From NCBI GenBank assembly GCA_951217055.1, contig OX578285.1, positions 50,098,024 through 50,162,023 on the forward strand: a DNA stretch of 64,000 nucleotides. Reading direction: 5' to 3'. Every line of letters begins with the position of its first letter. Positions within the stretch are counted from its first letter, which is position 1. The notes beneath the pieces were generated by a model that was not told the origin of the DNA, ran no database searches, and saw only the letters and a list, made by a program, of their open reading frames with translations. Below, piece by piece: positions 47,528-59,726 of this stretch. This stretch comes from Gerris lacustris. Taxonomy: Eukaryota; Arthropoda; Insecta; Hemiptera; Gerridae. The translations under genes and the position numbers were made by a program.

Positions 47528-47938
47528 TATATAATCGATAGGGACAAAAGAAAAATAAAAAAAAATAAGAAAGTAAGAAATTGCGTAATTTTTTGAAATT
47601 TTAGGGCCCCGTCGGCCACCTAAGGGTTGTTCGAATGGCCCCAAATTTTGTGTGCGATGTTATTTCTTCATTATGCAACTTTTTGAGATACTGCTATTTT
47701 GAATTTCAAAAATTCTGTTTTTTCGAGCATGGATAATATATGCACACCTTGTTTCTTAAAAGTGAATTTTTATACATATTTTTGTACAAAAAAAAAAAAA
47801 AATAATAATAATAATGTACTTATGAATTCTTATGACCGAAGAAACCTTTTTAGTAACTTGCTGGCAAGTACTTGACGGGATATTTGATTTTATTATTTAT
47901 TATTATGTTAATCTAATTTATTTTAGACCAATTTTTTT

Positions 47939-49738
47939 GAAGCATCAATGGATCTCTTCTCCCATATTCCGAGATGACAGCCTTCTTCATTTTACACAAC
48001 CATTTTTTCCAGCTAGTAATATACTCACAGTGAAGACAAACTCTAATATATTACTGCCCTCACTGTGAGTATAAAGACCAGATAGAAAAAGTAATGTATG
48101 GCTTGGCTTTCAATTTTTTTTAAGCATCAATGAATCACTTCTCCAATATTCTGAGATGACAGCCTTGTTGATTTTACACAAGCATTTTTCCAGCTAGTAT
48201 TATACTCACAGTGAAGACAAGCTCTAATATATTACTGCCCTCACTGTGAGTATAAGGACCAGATAGAAAAAGTAGTGAATGGCTTGGCTTTCAATTTTTT
48301 TAAGCATCAATAGATCACTTCTCCCATATTCCGAGATGACAGCCTTCTTCATTTTACACAACCATTTTTTCCAGCTAGTAATATACTCACAGTGAAGACA
48401 AACTCAAATATATTATTGCCCTCACTGTGAGTATAGAGCCAGGTAGAAAAAAGTAATGAATGGCTTGGCTTTCATTTTTTTGAAGCATCAATGGATCACT
48501 TCTCCAATATTCCGAGACGACAGCCTTCTTCATTTTACACAACCATTTTTTCCAGCTAGTCATATACTCACAGTGAAGACAAACTCAAATATATTATTGC
48601 CCTCACTGTGAGTATACAGACCAGATAGAAAAAAGTAATGAATGGCTTGGCTTTTATTGAAGCATCAATGGATGACTTCTCCCACATTCCAGGATGACAG
48701 CCTTCTTCATTTTACACAACCATTTTTTCCAGCTAGTCATATACTCACAGTGAAGACAAACTCAAATATATTATTGCCCTCACTGTGAGTATACAGACCA
48801 GATAGAAAAAAGTAATGAATGGCTGGGCATTCATTTTTTTGAAGCATCAATGGATCACTTCTCCAATATTCCGAGATGACAGCCTTCTTCATTTTACACA
48901 ACCATTTTTTCCAGCTAGTCATATACTCACAGTGAAGACAAACTCAAATATATTATTGCCTTCACTGTGAGCATACAGACCAGATAGAAAAAAGTAATGA
49001 ATGGCTGGGCATTCATTTTTTTGAAGCATCAATGGATCACTTCTCCCACATTCTGAGATGACAGCCCTCTTCATTTTGCACAACCATTTTTTCTAGCTAG
49101 TAATATACTCACAGTGAAGACAAACTCAAATTTATTATTGCCACCACTGTGAATATAAAGACCAGATAGAAAAAGTAATGAATGGCTTGGCTTTCCATTT
49201 TTTTAAGCATCAATGGATCACTTCTCCTATATTCCAAGATGACGGCCTTTATCATTTTACACAAGCGTTTTTTCCAGCTAGTATTATACTCACAGTGAAG
49301 ACAAACTCAAATATATTATTGCCCTCACTGTGAGTATAAAGACCAGATAGAAAAAGCTATGACTGGCTTGGCTTTCAATTTTTTTAAGCATCAATGGATC
49401 ACTTCTCCCATATTCCGAGATGACAGCCTTCTTCATTTTACACAACCATTTTTTCCAGCTAGTAATATACTCACAGTGAAGACAAACTCTAATTTATTAT
49501 TGCCACCACTGTGAGTATAAAGACTAGATAGAAAAAGTAATGAAGGGCTTGGCTTTCAATTTTTTAAGCATCAATGGATCACTTCTCCTATATTCCGAGA
49601 TGACAGCCTTCTTCATTTTACACAACCATTTTTTCCAGCTAGTAATATACTCACAGTGAAGACAAACTCAAATATATTATTGCCTTCACTGTGAGTATAC
49701 AGACCAGATAGAAAAAAATAATGAATGGCTTGGCTTTC
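47939..49738. repeat. Tandem array: 10 units of ~181 bp, C2H2-finger-derived
   Basis: Units start (AAGCATCAATGGATC) at 47939, 48122, 48301, 48482, 48658, 48840, 49022, 49204, 49386 and 49567. Each contains TACTCACAGTG and, ~40 bases later, its inverse CACTGTGAGTA. Plus-strand reading over the second gives YYCPHCEYKDQIEK; minus-strand reading over the first gives CLHCEYMTSWKKWLCKMKK. Both resemble the C-P-H-C-x-Y start of insect C2H2 zinc fingers. Stops break both frames in every unit, and the distal histidines are missing. Not an expressed gene on this evidence. Confidence 0.9.
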
Positions 49739-49904
49739 TAATGAAATAAGCGTCTCAAAAGGCGTGAAGTCCAACATTAAAAGAAGGCTAGAAAGAAAAA
49801 TGATGTTATTTTGTGCTTAACAACAATGCAGTTCATCTATATGTATAGGTGAATTTTAGAGTTGTCTTTGTCATTATTTGCATTGTTGAAATAATGTTGC
49901 AGAT

Positions 49905-49992
49905 CACTTCCAGCTAGTCATAAATTCACAGTGGGGACAGATTCAGTCAGATTCACTGTCCACACTGTGGATTTGAACCAGACAGAAGTAAA
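49905..49992. repeat. Diverged relative of the 181-bp unit
   Basis: CTTCCAGCTAGTCATAAATTCACAGTGGGGACAG...CACTGTCCACACTGTGGATTTGAACCAGACAG. The plus frame reads CPHCGFEPDRSKNTF, and the minus frame has CPHCEFMTSW. Confidence 0.8.
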
Positions 49993-50447
49993 AACACCTT
50001 TCCTTGTGTTGGCTGTGACAATTCTTCTGTGCTGAATTGATGATAGTAGCTTTAAGTGAAAAAAATAAGCTGTTATAAATTATAATACTATTAATGTAGG
50101 AATGTGGTTTCCTTCAATAATTAATAATTAAAACAAATAAATTATTTAAAACAATTAACGTAGTCATTAACTCAATGAACTAATATTATTGCTTACACTA
50201 GGTATGTTTTAACTAAGGAGCAGACAAATTAAAAATAATAACACATAAACATTCAACAACTTCACTAATACATTTTAATTAAAGTACAATTATATACTGA
50301 GTGGTAATTATGACGTTATCATTTTTGTATGTAATATATTATTATATATGTTACTTATACTTGTTGAAATGTTAAATGCTACTTTTAATTTAAATAAATG
50401 AGCTTCACAGACATTGCGATTATCTCTCACGGAGATAGATTTTTAAC

Positions 50448-50552
50448 TTATGGATCACTTCTCCCATATTCCGAGATGACAGCCATCTTTATTTTACACA
50501 ACCATTTTTTCCAGCTAGTAATATACTCACAGTGAAGACAAACTCTAATTTA
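50448..50552. repeat. Detached partial copy of the 181-bp unit
   Basis: Runs from ATGGATCACTTCTCCCATAT to AGTGAAGACAAACTCTAATTTA with few differences from array units. Lies ~700 bp beyond the array. Confidence 0.85.
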
Positions 50553-50739
50553 CCTGTGACACCAATAATAAATAATAATATAAAGTAAGAAACAATTTAT
50601 ATTATTCAATTTTTTCATGTTAAACTTAAGATGTACTTATATCACTGGAATGGTGGTATATACACCATTAAATATTATTTAAAAAGCAACTTTTTTTTAA
50701 AAAAATAACCATTTATTGTGCTTTATTTTAGATATAAAA

Positions 50740-51217
50740 GACTAGTAGTAGTAGTAGTAGTCTAGTACTTCCTACTAGAACGGGTAGGACGAACCACTTG
50801 TTCGAACCTTGCAATTAGGCCATCACTTAGGCCCTTTTTACGCCCCGTGGTGGAGAGTTCCAGCTACTTCACACATCATACATTTGTACATTGTACCGCC
50901 GAAGCGAGTATGGTGTGGTCATTAGTAAGCTATATAAGCGTGCGCCAAAGCGTGGGGGAAGAGTCCCCATAAAGGGTGTCCCTCGCCCTGCTCCGTCCTC
51001 GAAACCATAGATACAAATTACATCGTCATGACACGGATCGGACCCACACCAAAGAGTGGGGGAAGAGTCCCCATAAAGGGTGTCCCTCGCCCTGCACCGT
51101 CCGTGAATCATAGATGCAAATCAGAGTATCATGGCACGGGATCGAACCCACGACCTCGAGTTGCCTCGACTTATTGATAGCTAAGCGAGCGCCCTAACAC
51201 GCTCGGCTACCCTGGCT
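50740..51217 (-). mobile_element. tRNA-headed SINE with internally duplicated body
   Basis: Read on the minus strand: a tRNA-like head (GGTAGCCGAGCGTGTTAGGG then, after a long arm, GGTTCGATCCCGTGCC), a body in which CAGGGCGAGGGACACCCTTT and the next ~35 bases occur twice (51055-51108 and 50950-51003), a GGTTCGAACAAGTGGTTC region, and a (TAC)n-type tail at 50740-50762. The head has a type II (Leu/Ser-like) spacing. A truncated relative lies at 18390-18500. Confidence 0.82.
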
Positions 51218-51660
51218 CCCTTGGATATAAAAGACTAAAGATGACCTTAAAAATGAGGCTCGAAATGTCTCTCATGAAAATTAATCAACACTTAAATTCT
51301 TTTTTCGACAACACACCTAAATATCAATCAATTAAAAAAATTATATTGAATCATAAAGGTATTAATTGTATTAATTATGACTAGAGAGGTTAATAAAAAA
51401 TATCACAACAATACTGTCACCAAAATTTTATATAAACCATATAAAACAAGAGCCATATAAAATTGTGACAATATTACTGTGTTACTTGTTATTAAGCTCT
51501 CTATGTCATAATTATCAAGTGGTACCACAAAATCTCAGTCAAAACAACCAATCATTTGTTAATTGTAATGTTTTAACCCATTCAACGCTCATCCAATCAA
51601 GCAGCGTACCTCTCTGACGGAATAAAATATACAAAATCAGATAACACGAAGTAAAAGTTT

Positions 51661-51860
51661 TAAAAAAAAAAAAAAATTGTTGTTGGGATCCTCTATGCAT
51701 ACAAATGCCAGCGAGCCTGGCGGAGCCTTGTAAGAGGGTTCTACCAGGGGAACGAGAAAAAGATCTGCCCAGTGCCAGAAGAGTGAGCTTGGATCCACGA
51801 CAGATCCAACCACCACCAGCCTTAGCACTCCATGCAACCAACTCCATTCAACGGGTTAAG
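51661..51860. repeat. GC-richer retroposon-like fragment beside an A run
   Basis: On the minus strand, a GC-rich stretch (GTTGAATGGAGTTGGTTGCA to GGATCCCAACAACAA) ends in a T run; on the plus strand an A run precedes it. It resembles LINE 3' sequence, but orientation and family are unclear. Confidence 0.3.
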
Positions 51861-51894
51861 CTTTCATTTTAGTGATGAACCCTGTATAATGTTG

Positions 51895-51992
51895 CAGGTC
51901 ACTTCCAGCTAGTCGTAAATTCACAGTGGGGACAGATTCTGTTACATTCACTGTCCACACTGTGGATTTGAACCAGACAGAAGTAAAAACAC
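51895..51992. repeat. Diverged relative of the 181-bp unit
   Basis: Nearly identical to 49905-49992. The plus frame contains CPHCGFEPDRSKNTF, and the minus frame CPHCEFTTSWK, each followed or preceded by stops. Confidence 0.8.
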
Positions 51993-52071
51993 CTTTCCTT
52001 CGATTCTTCTCTGCCGCATTGAAGATATGTACCTTTAATTTAGTGATGAACCTGTGGACGTAATGTTGCAC

Positions 52072-52165
52072 AACACTTCCAGCTAGTCATAAATTCACAG
52101 TGGGGGATTTATATGGATTGTCCACACTGTGGATTTGATGCGAACAGAAGTAAAAATACCTTGTG
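52072..52165. repeat. Diverged relative of the 181-bp unit
   Basis: CTTCCAGCTAGTCATAAATTCACAGTG...TTGTCCACACTGTGGATTTGATGCGAACAGAAG. A still weaker relative follows near 52245-52325. Confidence 0.75.
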
Positions 52166-53344
52166 TCAGCTGTCACGTATATTATAAGCTGTATTGATTA
52201 CTGCATTTAACCTTGTGATGAAGCCTGTGGACATAATGCAGACGACTCCTAGCTAGCAATATTACCACAATGCAGACAAACAACTCAATTCACTTCACTG
52301 TCATTAAGACCTCACAGAAGAAACTCTTGTACACAGTTGACATATTGTAAATATAATATCACAGTGTGGACTACCTCATACCTAATATCTACAATGAATT
52401 ATGATTTATTTATTTACTAGTTGGATTGCCGTGCTTGGCAACTGAATGTCTAAGGAATTGCTACGTTGCAGCTCAATATGTAATATCTGTTATTTGGACT
52501 AACCTGGCACAAGACATCTACACCTAGCACAATAATCTAATTATACTGCAGTTTGACTTGTTCTCTTCAAAATCTCTAGAACTAAATAATATAATTATCA
52601 AAGCAATTGACTAAATGTCCACATTTAATCATTGACACCTATACCATTACTCTTAAATTTAGCTCAGTGTTGCTTCAACCTCCATAGAGATGATTAGTAG
52701 TGACCACACAAAATGCCATATTAGTCCAGTCATTTGGTAGTTTGGACAGGAAAAAATTGCTGAAGAATTTTTCTCGACGGATCTTTATGTTTTTTGGGGT
52801 GCTGAATCTGAAAATCTCGTTATCGACTAGATTCGGATATGGCTTCACCATAAAAATGGCGAAAAACCATAAAATTTCGGAAGTTATTTTAGTTTTTCAC
52901 TTATAACTCCGAAACGACGCATCCTAGAGAAAAATAACTTCTTATCAGAAAGAAAGCTGATAAAATTTTCTAAAAAATAAGACTGGAACCAGCTCATTAG
53001 CTTTTTTCGTTTGGCCGGTAGAGTGTGCTAAAGATTGACCATACTTTCAAAGCCTAGAATGCCCTGCAGGGTAGCGTAAATGCTATTACGATATTTTTAG
53101 AACTCATTATTACCTTTGTACTTAGCAAAATATGCGCACAAAATATCACTCAACCCTCCCCATACAGAAACCCTTACCCCTGCTCGGGAGAGGAAAGGGG
53201 GGGGGGGCCTTAAAAAAAAAAGATTGGTCCGAGACAACTCAGACAAACTTTCTCATAAGCGAGTTCATAATTACTTAAACCAGTGTTTTCCGTTTATTAG
53301 TTTTCGTAAATGTAAATTTAATTATTATTGAACATTTCATTAAA
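52166..53344. other. Non-coding spacer
   Basis: 52700-52910 resembles, in wording, the interior of the 25456-26091 element (GCTGAATCTGAAAATCTC, TTTTTCACTTATAACTCC). No gene seen. Confidence 0.35.
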
Positions 53345-53368
53345 ATGTATCATAAAAATAACTTCTCC

Positions 53369-53412
53369 TGGGTGGGGAATCGAACCCGGGCTCTCTCCGT
53401 CCGCGTTTTAAG
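53369..53412 (-). repeat. tRNA 3'-half-like fragment
   Basis: The minus strand reads CCCGGGTTCGATTCCCCACCCAGGAG: a good T-arm and acceptor half without a matching 5' half. Probably a SINE head remnant. Confidence 0.4.
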
Positions 53413-55637
53413 CTATTTTCTCAGGAACTAGATTTTTCCCGGGAAAACGGCTTTTATCGTTAGATTCGTATTTAAATGTACTACATTTTGGAATTTGTTA
53501 ATCAAAATCATCGGAACTGTTTTCGATAAATAATTTTTTTCACGTTTTTCAGAGTTTTGGGGGGTAGTGCCTCCAAATTTGGAGCTAAAATTCATTTCTC
53601 GATTTCGCCGGGGGGGTATGAGTTTTCTAAACATGTATGCCAAATTTTGTCAAAATCGGCCCAGTATTGTTTAGGCTCTAGGTGTCTGACAGACATTTTT
53701 TAAAAACCACTTCTTTGGATTCAGGGGACCTCAAAATGTGTAAATCCATCAAAATCTCAAAATCGAATTTTCGCGCCATCACAATACTTACTTTTTATAT
53801 GAGAAAGTAAAAACAACCTTTTGCAACACACTTTTAGACATGTTGCAAGTTCTCTTGAACATTTAAGTGAACCCTCACCTCACCTCCTTCTTGAACAACA
53901 TGAACATTAATCCAACGTATAAATAGGTCTCCTTGCATTGGACACTTATGTTTGTACTAAACATTTTTTTATGTTTTGTAAGGTTTATTTTCCTCTGGAT
54001 GAGAGATCGTTGCATCGATGTTTTAATTATTATTGATGTCCCCCTACGTAAATTACAGAAATTGAGGGTAGAGATAGAAGGGAGCTTTGTGAATTACAAA
54101 TGAAGGTATAGGGAGAGGGTATCGAGGTGATAGTTTTGTAAATCAGAGAAGTTGAGTTGAGTATAGAAAGAAGGGAGGTTTTGCCTTTTAGTTCAGCTGT
54201 GGCTGCAAATTACTACAATATTACTAGAAATTTTCTATACAAACATCATTTACTTCACACGGCAAATTACGAAACTAAAATCTCAAAATGTACCACCAGC
54301 AGAAAATATCACCTCTTTAAAATCAACTACCTAGAAAATTGAAGAAAACCTGGAGATAAGATCAAAGCTAAATTATCAAATGTGTGTAAGAATAAGAGGT
54401 GAGAATCTATTCAAATATTTTCAAGCATTCTTAGTGGAGAAAATAGTAATGTAATGATGAAGAGAAAGGAAATACTGGACAAAAAAAATCTTGTAAAATT
54501 TTCGAAAGCTTTTGTTACGTCACACTAATCATCTCTATACTGTGCATATCGATCTAATATTCTCTTTTTATCTATCATTCATCAGTACTGAATAGTTTTA
54601 CTGCATCATCGTATCATATATCACTTCATCATATCAACTTATTATTTAAAATTTAAATAATTAATAACCTTTTGTAACTAACCTTTTTACTATCAATATC
54701 TTTATTATCATTGTTAACTTTTCTCTTTATTGGCCATTCTTTCTGTAATATCTGGGTACCAAATTTTTATTAAAAATCAAATAATTATTATATACTGTTT
54801 TATTATAATTATTGAGAATCTTTTCCTTTTGTTATGTTTTTTTTTTAAATACCTAACTTTCAATTATGATATTTTTCTATAACTATTTTATCTCTTTTAA
54901 ATGACTATTGTGGTGACCAACATTCAAGGAAAGGAGTCTCAGTTCATTATTATTTACTAGCTCATCTTGTAGACTTTTTATCACCTTATTATTACTGTAA
55001 GTAATCTCTTTTATGTTATATTATCTCTATTATACTTATGTAAAAGATCAATATGTTTATTGTTAACTTTTGCTTTACCTTCATTCTCTAACTATTATTC
55101 ATTTTTTTTTTTTTTTTTTTTTCTTCCTCCTTTTTGGAGTGGTCCTTTGATCAATCTATTTGCAGCGATCTTAAACAGCGACAGAACCGATTAATGCCGC
55201 TGCGCTTCTCTGTCCTCAACAGTTGTTTTGTTAAAAGTGTGACTGATATTAAAAAAATATACTGATATTAGAATAATATTTTGCAAAAACACGTAGCCAT
55301 AATATTAAACCATTAGTTACCAAAACGTGTCACAGGCGCACTTGGAATGCCGAAAAAATCAATTCCTCACAGGGACACCGCAATAACAATGAATACATTC
55401 TATGAATTTAACCCTTCAAGGGAAAATAGCCTACACAACTTTAAATAATTAAACCTAGGGTGCTCGCACCTAACTACTCACAACGTTTAGATGATATTTG
55501 GTACATATACTCAGTAGGTTCAATATCTTGATGTGGAATCGAAAAATCAAAAGAAACTTTAATTTTCCTCTCTCAATAAAAACTATAATATAAAGGATTT
55601 CCTAGTGGAAACACTTTTGAGATCTGTTTTTACGGCT
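53413..55637. other. Non-coding spacer
   Basis: 53560-53700 carries G-rich and 'TGTCAAAATCGGCCCAGTAT' wording typical of dispersed transposon ends. A T run at 55107-55124 may be a minus-strand retroposon tail. No gene supported. Confidence 0.4.
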
Positions 55638-55733
55638 AATTCATATTGAACGTGCCAGAGAAATTTCTTAAAAGGTGGTTAGAGGAGGTTAGAGGTGGCT
55701 CTAAATCTCGGCCTGACACCAACAATATGAATT
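55638..55733. mobile_element. Short MITE, copy 1 (~96 bp)
   Basis: TIR AATTCATATTGAACGTGCCAG at the left, and inverted at the right with substitutions (ACAATATGAATT). Interior GAGAAATTTCTTAA, GGTGGTTAGAGG and CTCTAAATCTCGGCCTG matches 57761-57859. Confidence 0.82.
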
Positions 55734-57542
55734 TACCATATTTCTAACATTCATAGTAAAGGTAGTAGCCATTTAAAACTTAAAAAAAAAAATAAAAAAG
55801 TATAGTATGAATAACGCAATACAACTTTGTGTAAATCAAAACTCCTGAAGAATCTTTGAAATTATGGTCATCACCACTAATCTAGATGATTATAAAGTAT
55901 TAAAATCGACCATTATTCTAAAGTAATCACTTAAAATTAATTAATTGTTAAAGTATATGATGAACACAGTACTTTGATATACAATATAATAATTATGTGC
56001 ATTGAAATACCTCAATTGGGTTTATGTGTGAAGTATATATCTTGTATATACATGGATTAACACATGGTGCTTGTTGAAAGCAAATATTTTCTCATATCTA
56101 TTGACACAACTGGGGCGTATTTGAATAATCGTCTATGTCTTAACATTTTTCAAAAAGTCGTAAATACGACCGCCACATCACTTTACAATTTATAGAGAAA
56201 AACAAATATTGTTTATACACACAAAATTAAACATGTCTTACAATAGTTGTCGGTATATTTCAAGTAGCTGGCTCAATTGCCTAATGATATTGACCTAGTA
56301 AAGATCATAAAAAATAAGTTAAATAGGTTTGTGAAATAATTTATAAATTTTACATAAAATATATTTATCGCCTACTTATATTACTGCAATATTTAATTAT
56401 TTTAAAAATAGAAATTTTATACCTATGTGAGTCTCTTCTGGTGCTATTTATCAATTGTTTCGACTGTGATTACATAGAACTTCTCTAATAACAGACTTTA
56501 ACTGTGTATAATGAAATAAAACCAAAAATTATATAAAATGTCTAAGTAATGGTTTGGAAGAGCAAGTAGTGAAATTAATAATAATTGACACAGGTTACAT
56601 TAACATGTGTCTAATACACAGTCAAACGTACAGTTTCAACATTTAGATTAAAATGTCTCTATATATCTATAAATACATATTGTAACTATAAAAATGAATG
56701 GTGTGAAGCAATAATCAACAAAGAGGTTAGTGGTATAAGAATAGTGTAAATTATTACAAAATCCTTTAAAAATATCACTTAGTACTGATAACTGATTGAT
56801 CGAGGCCCCCTGCCTCGATTAATCAGAAAATTTCCATTTCCCGAAAACAAAATGTAATCGGAGGTCGACCATGTAGCCACAAATGAATTACCGAGGATTA
56901 TATACTTGCTTGGCGAAAATTTGTACAAATTGAGCTCCAAGCTCATGAATATGTGTTGAACAATAATAAAAGTATCAAGGAAAAGCAAATAATAATGTAG
57001 CTGAGAACCTGCGCTAATAAATAGATCTGTTTTATAATTAGCAGAATTTTATGAGCTTGACTCACCTGAATCGATGATGGTCATTCTTATTTAAACAGAT
57101 TATATTTGTAAAAAGTCAATCCAAGTGTCAAATTATCTTCGGGTAAACGAAAACATCCAGTAGAAAGACAAAGCTTGCGTGCCCAAACAATGATTTTATA
57201 GTATTTATCCTACTTTGTTTTTACGACGAGCTAAAGCGATGCATGCCAACTCTAAGCTGGAGTAACTTAATTAGATGAATTATTAGGTAAGGGAATTTAG
57301 AGTATCAAACGCCGACACGGTTAAAAATTACGGAATTACAATTGGGAACGACTTTTCACTATAAAAAATATTACAAACAAATAATTCACATACGATACGG
57401 TACGATAACAAACTAAACTAGGAGAATCAGTGTTGCTTACAGTCGACTCAAAAATAAAAATATCCCTCTTTGGATTCGTTAACCTTAAAATAGTCAGAGA
57501 TATTTCCCCACCCTATCTGCAGTTTGTGCCAAATGAGTCTTA
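55734..57542. other. Non-coding AT-rich spacer
   Basis: No element or gene recognised. The open frame at 56779-56988 has no recognisable domain. Confidence 0.4.
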
Positions 57543-57670
57543 GTGCGTTGACAGAGTGGGAGTAAAAAAAGAAATGAGGAGGGGAGCCAATAAGAGCACA
57601 GTATTTTAAAATCCTGAGCTCTTATTAACTCCCCACCCCATTTATTTTACTTTCCCGCGCTGTCAATGAC
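57543..57670. mobile_element. Decayed MITE related to 10203-10475
   Basis: GTGCGTTGACAGAGTGGGAG and TTTCCCGCGCTGTCAATGAC face each other and echo the GCGTTGACAGCGCGGGAAA part of the 10203 TIR. Internal AGGGGAGCCAATAAGAGC and GAGCTCTTATTAACTCC also pair. Confidence 0.6.
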
Positions 57671-57760
57671 CGGTCGTGACATTTTTGCCAAAATCCTTCG
57701 TTTTATTCTAACATAGTATTTTAAATATTCTTCTTTATTCTATATATATTAAAATTGGCT

Positions 57761-57859
57761 AATTCATATTGTACGTACCAGAGAAATTTCCTAAACAGTG
57801 GTGGTTAGAAGTGGTTAGAGGTAGCTCTAAATCTCGGCCTGGCACGTACAATATGAATT
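57761..57859. mobile_element. Short MITE, copy 2 (~99 bp)
   Basis: AATTCATATTGTACGTACCAG and CTGGCACGTACAATATGAATT form cleaner TIRs than copy 1. Confidence 0.85.
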
Positions 57860-58014
57860 TACCTAAAAATGTATATAGGTTCATTATATATATGTATATA
57901 AAAAATGGACCGATATAATTAATATAACAAATAGTTTGTAAGTATGTTTAAACTACCCACCAGTACTTATTTCGAAAGAATTGAAAATAGTAATTTAATA
58001 ATTGTGACTTAGTT

Positions 58015-58245
<231 letters not shown>

Positions 58246-58246
58246 T

Positions 58247-58250
<4 letters not shown>

Positions 58251-58306
<56 letters not shown>
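58251..58306. repeat. (AT)n microsatellite
   Basis: Directly after the right hairpin arm. Confidence 0.95.
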
Positions 58307-58315
<9 letters not shown>

Positions 58316-58794
58316 TTTGTTTTCTTTAAAAATATTTATTTTTTTTAATTAAAAATCCATTTCAATAAAATGTAGGATGTGATTATTATTTCAAAATTTA
58401 AAAGGTAGAAAAAAATAAATCGTAAAATAAGCGCGAAGAAAGCTGTAAGGTTTGAACAGAGAGCGGGGAATTAAGGGAAAATTTACCAGTCTGATTTAAT
58501 AGGGAAGATTGCAAGAAACAAACTTGACAAAATTCATTGATCCTGTACCAACGGTTGAAATAGCATGTTGCTAGGGTGACCTAATACCACGGCCCCCGCC
58601 TTAGGAGGGGCTCCTAACCAACAGGTAATACCCGGAAAAACATTTTAAGTATGAGCTCAGTGCACACACGTGAAAGGTTTTCCTACGTCGTTGAACTCTT
58701 ATTATTACACAACCTCGCTTAATTTATTTTTTCTTCATATTGATCTGCCATTATTAGTGTTGAATACAAAATTGAACAGCTTAAGAACGCCAAA

Positions 58795-59185
58795 ACATTT
58801 TTTTTTTTTTAAGGGTTTCGTTGCTAAACCCAAAAAAAGAAACCCTTATAGTTTCGTTCCTATGTCTGTCAGTCACTCTATAAGGTTCCAATAACTTTTG
58901 AATAAAAAGAGATAAAAAAAAATGAAACCTTCCAGTATTAAAGATCGCTTTGACGCGCACACAGGAAAAATATAACGAACTCAAAATTATCAGCTGTTTA
59001 AATCCAAAATAGCGAATAATACAAGTCACGCAAAAAAATATATATATATATTTTTTGAGTAAAGTATCAAAAGAAAAGTATTGAAGAGTAGATTACAAAA
59101 ATATATAACAATTATAAAAAGTGTTTAATTTTTATGCCATTTTGTCAAAAAACATCAATAGTTTGCGTGTCCCCCCCTAACTGGT
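58795..59185 (-). repeat. Dispersed repeat family C, minus copy
   Basis: Reverse complement of 30050-30482 over most of its length, including TTGACGCGCACAC and ATTTTGTCAAAAAACATCAA. Ends in a C run. Confidence 0.75.
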
Positions 59186-59726
59186 TAAACTTATGTTCAT
59201 GTATGTTTGTAATTTTCACTAAAAAGGTAGTTAAAAAAATGAATATTATTTAAAAAAATAAATATAAGCCTACTATTTCTTTATCAACAGTACACACCAT
59301 TTCAGCTTAATACCTAATACGTTATTTTTACAAAAGTGTATCAGCCCACATTGGGGTAACCCGAAAATACTATTCAGTAATCACAAATATCTCTGTCCTT
59401 TTTGTGGGGGGGGGGGCAAAAAAAGGTTTTGCCCTGGGTGCAGCTTACCCTAAATCGGGGATTGAGTACAACTTATGTATTTTAACTTTCTCACACTATA
59501 ATGTCGTACTAATATGTTTAAGTTAAGGAAACCAACCAGCTATTTACCCTTACCTAATTTACAACCTTTACCTGGTCACTTACTGTTAATCCTCTCATCT
59601 CCATTTTGTTGCCCACCCTTCTGATCTTAACTAATCCATTCCTTAATAGTTATATTCCAAACTTTACCAGCATGGAACTTATATTATAGTCTCGTATTTT
59701 GTCCTTATCTGTTAACCCTGATGATG

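Larger units (their letters stand above)
44355..47725. mobile_element. Large inverted-repeat element, unclassified family
   Basis: Arms 44355-45456 and 46158-47725 are inverted copies. They start CGAAAAAATAGAATTTTTGA and run through the GTGTGCG.TATTATTTCTTTATTATGCA block, an AACATACAT/TGTTAACAGTTAGTCC block and ~700 bp of coding sequence. A ~700-bp unique centre (45457-46157) separates them, and the right arm is lengthened by a nested MITE. The left end is preceded by AGGGTGGGC, resembling a transposon terminus; a direct target duplication was not identified. Confidence 0.85.

Noticed and set aside
47939..49738. CRISPR array or coding tandem-repeat protein
   Set aside because: Units are ~181 bp with no spacer/repeat alternation, and all frames are broken by stops.
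51237..51272. A further hammerhead-like core
   Set aside because: AAGATGACC...GAGGCTCGAAAT lacks CUGANGA and has a poor stem II. Probably a decayed relative at best.
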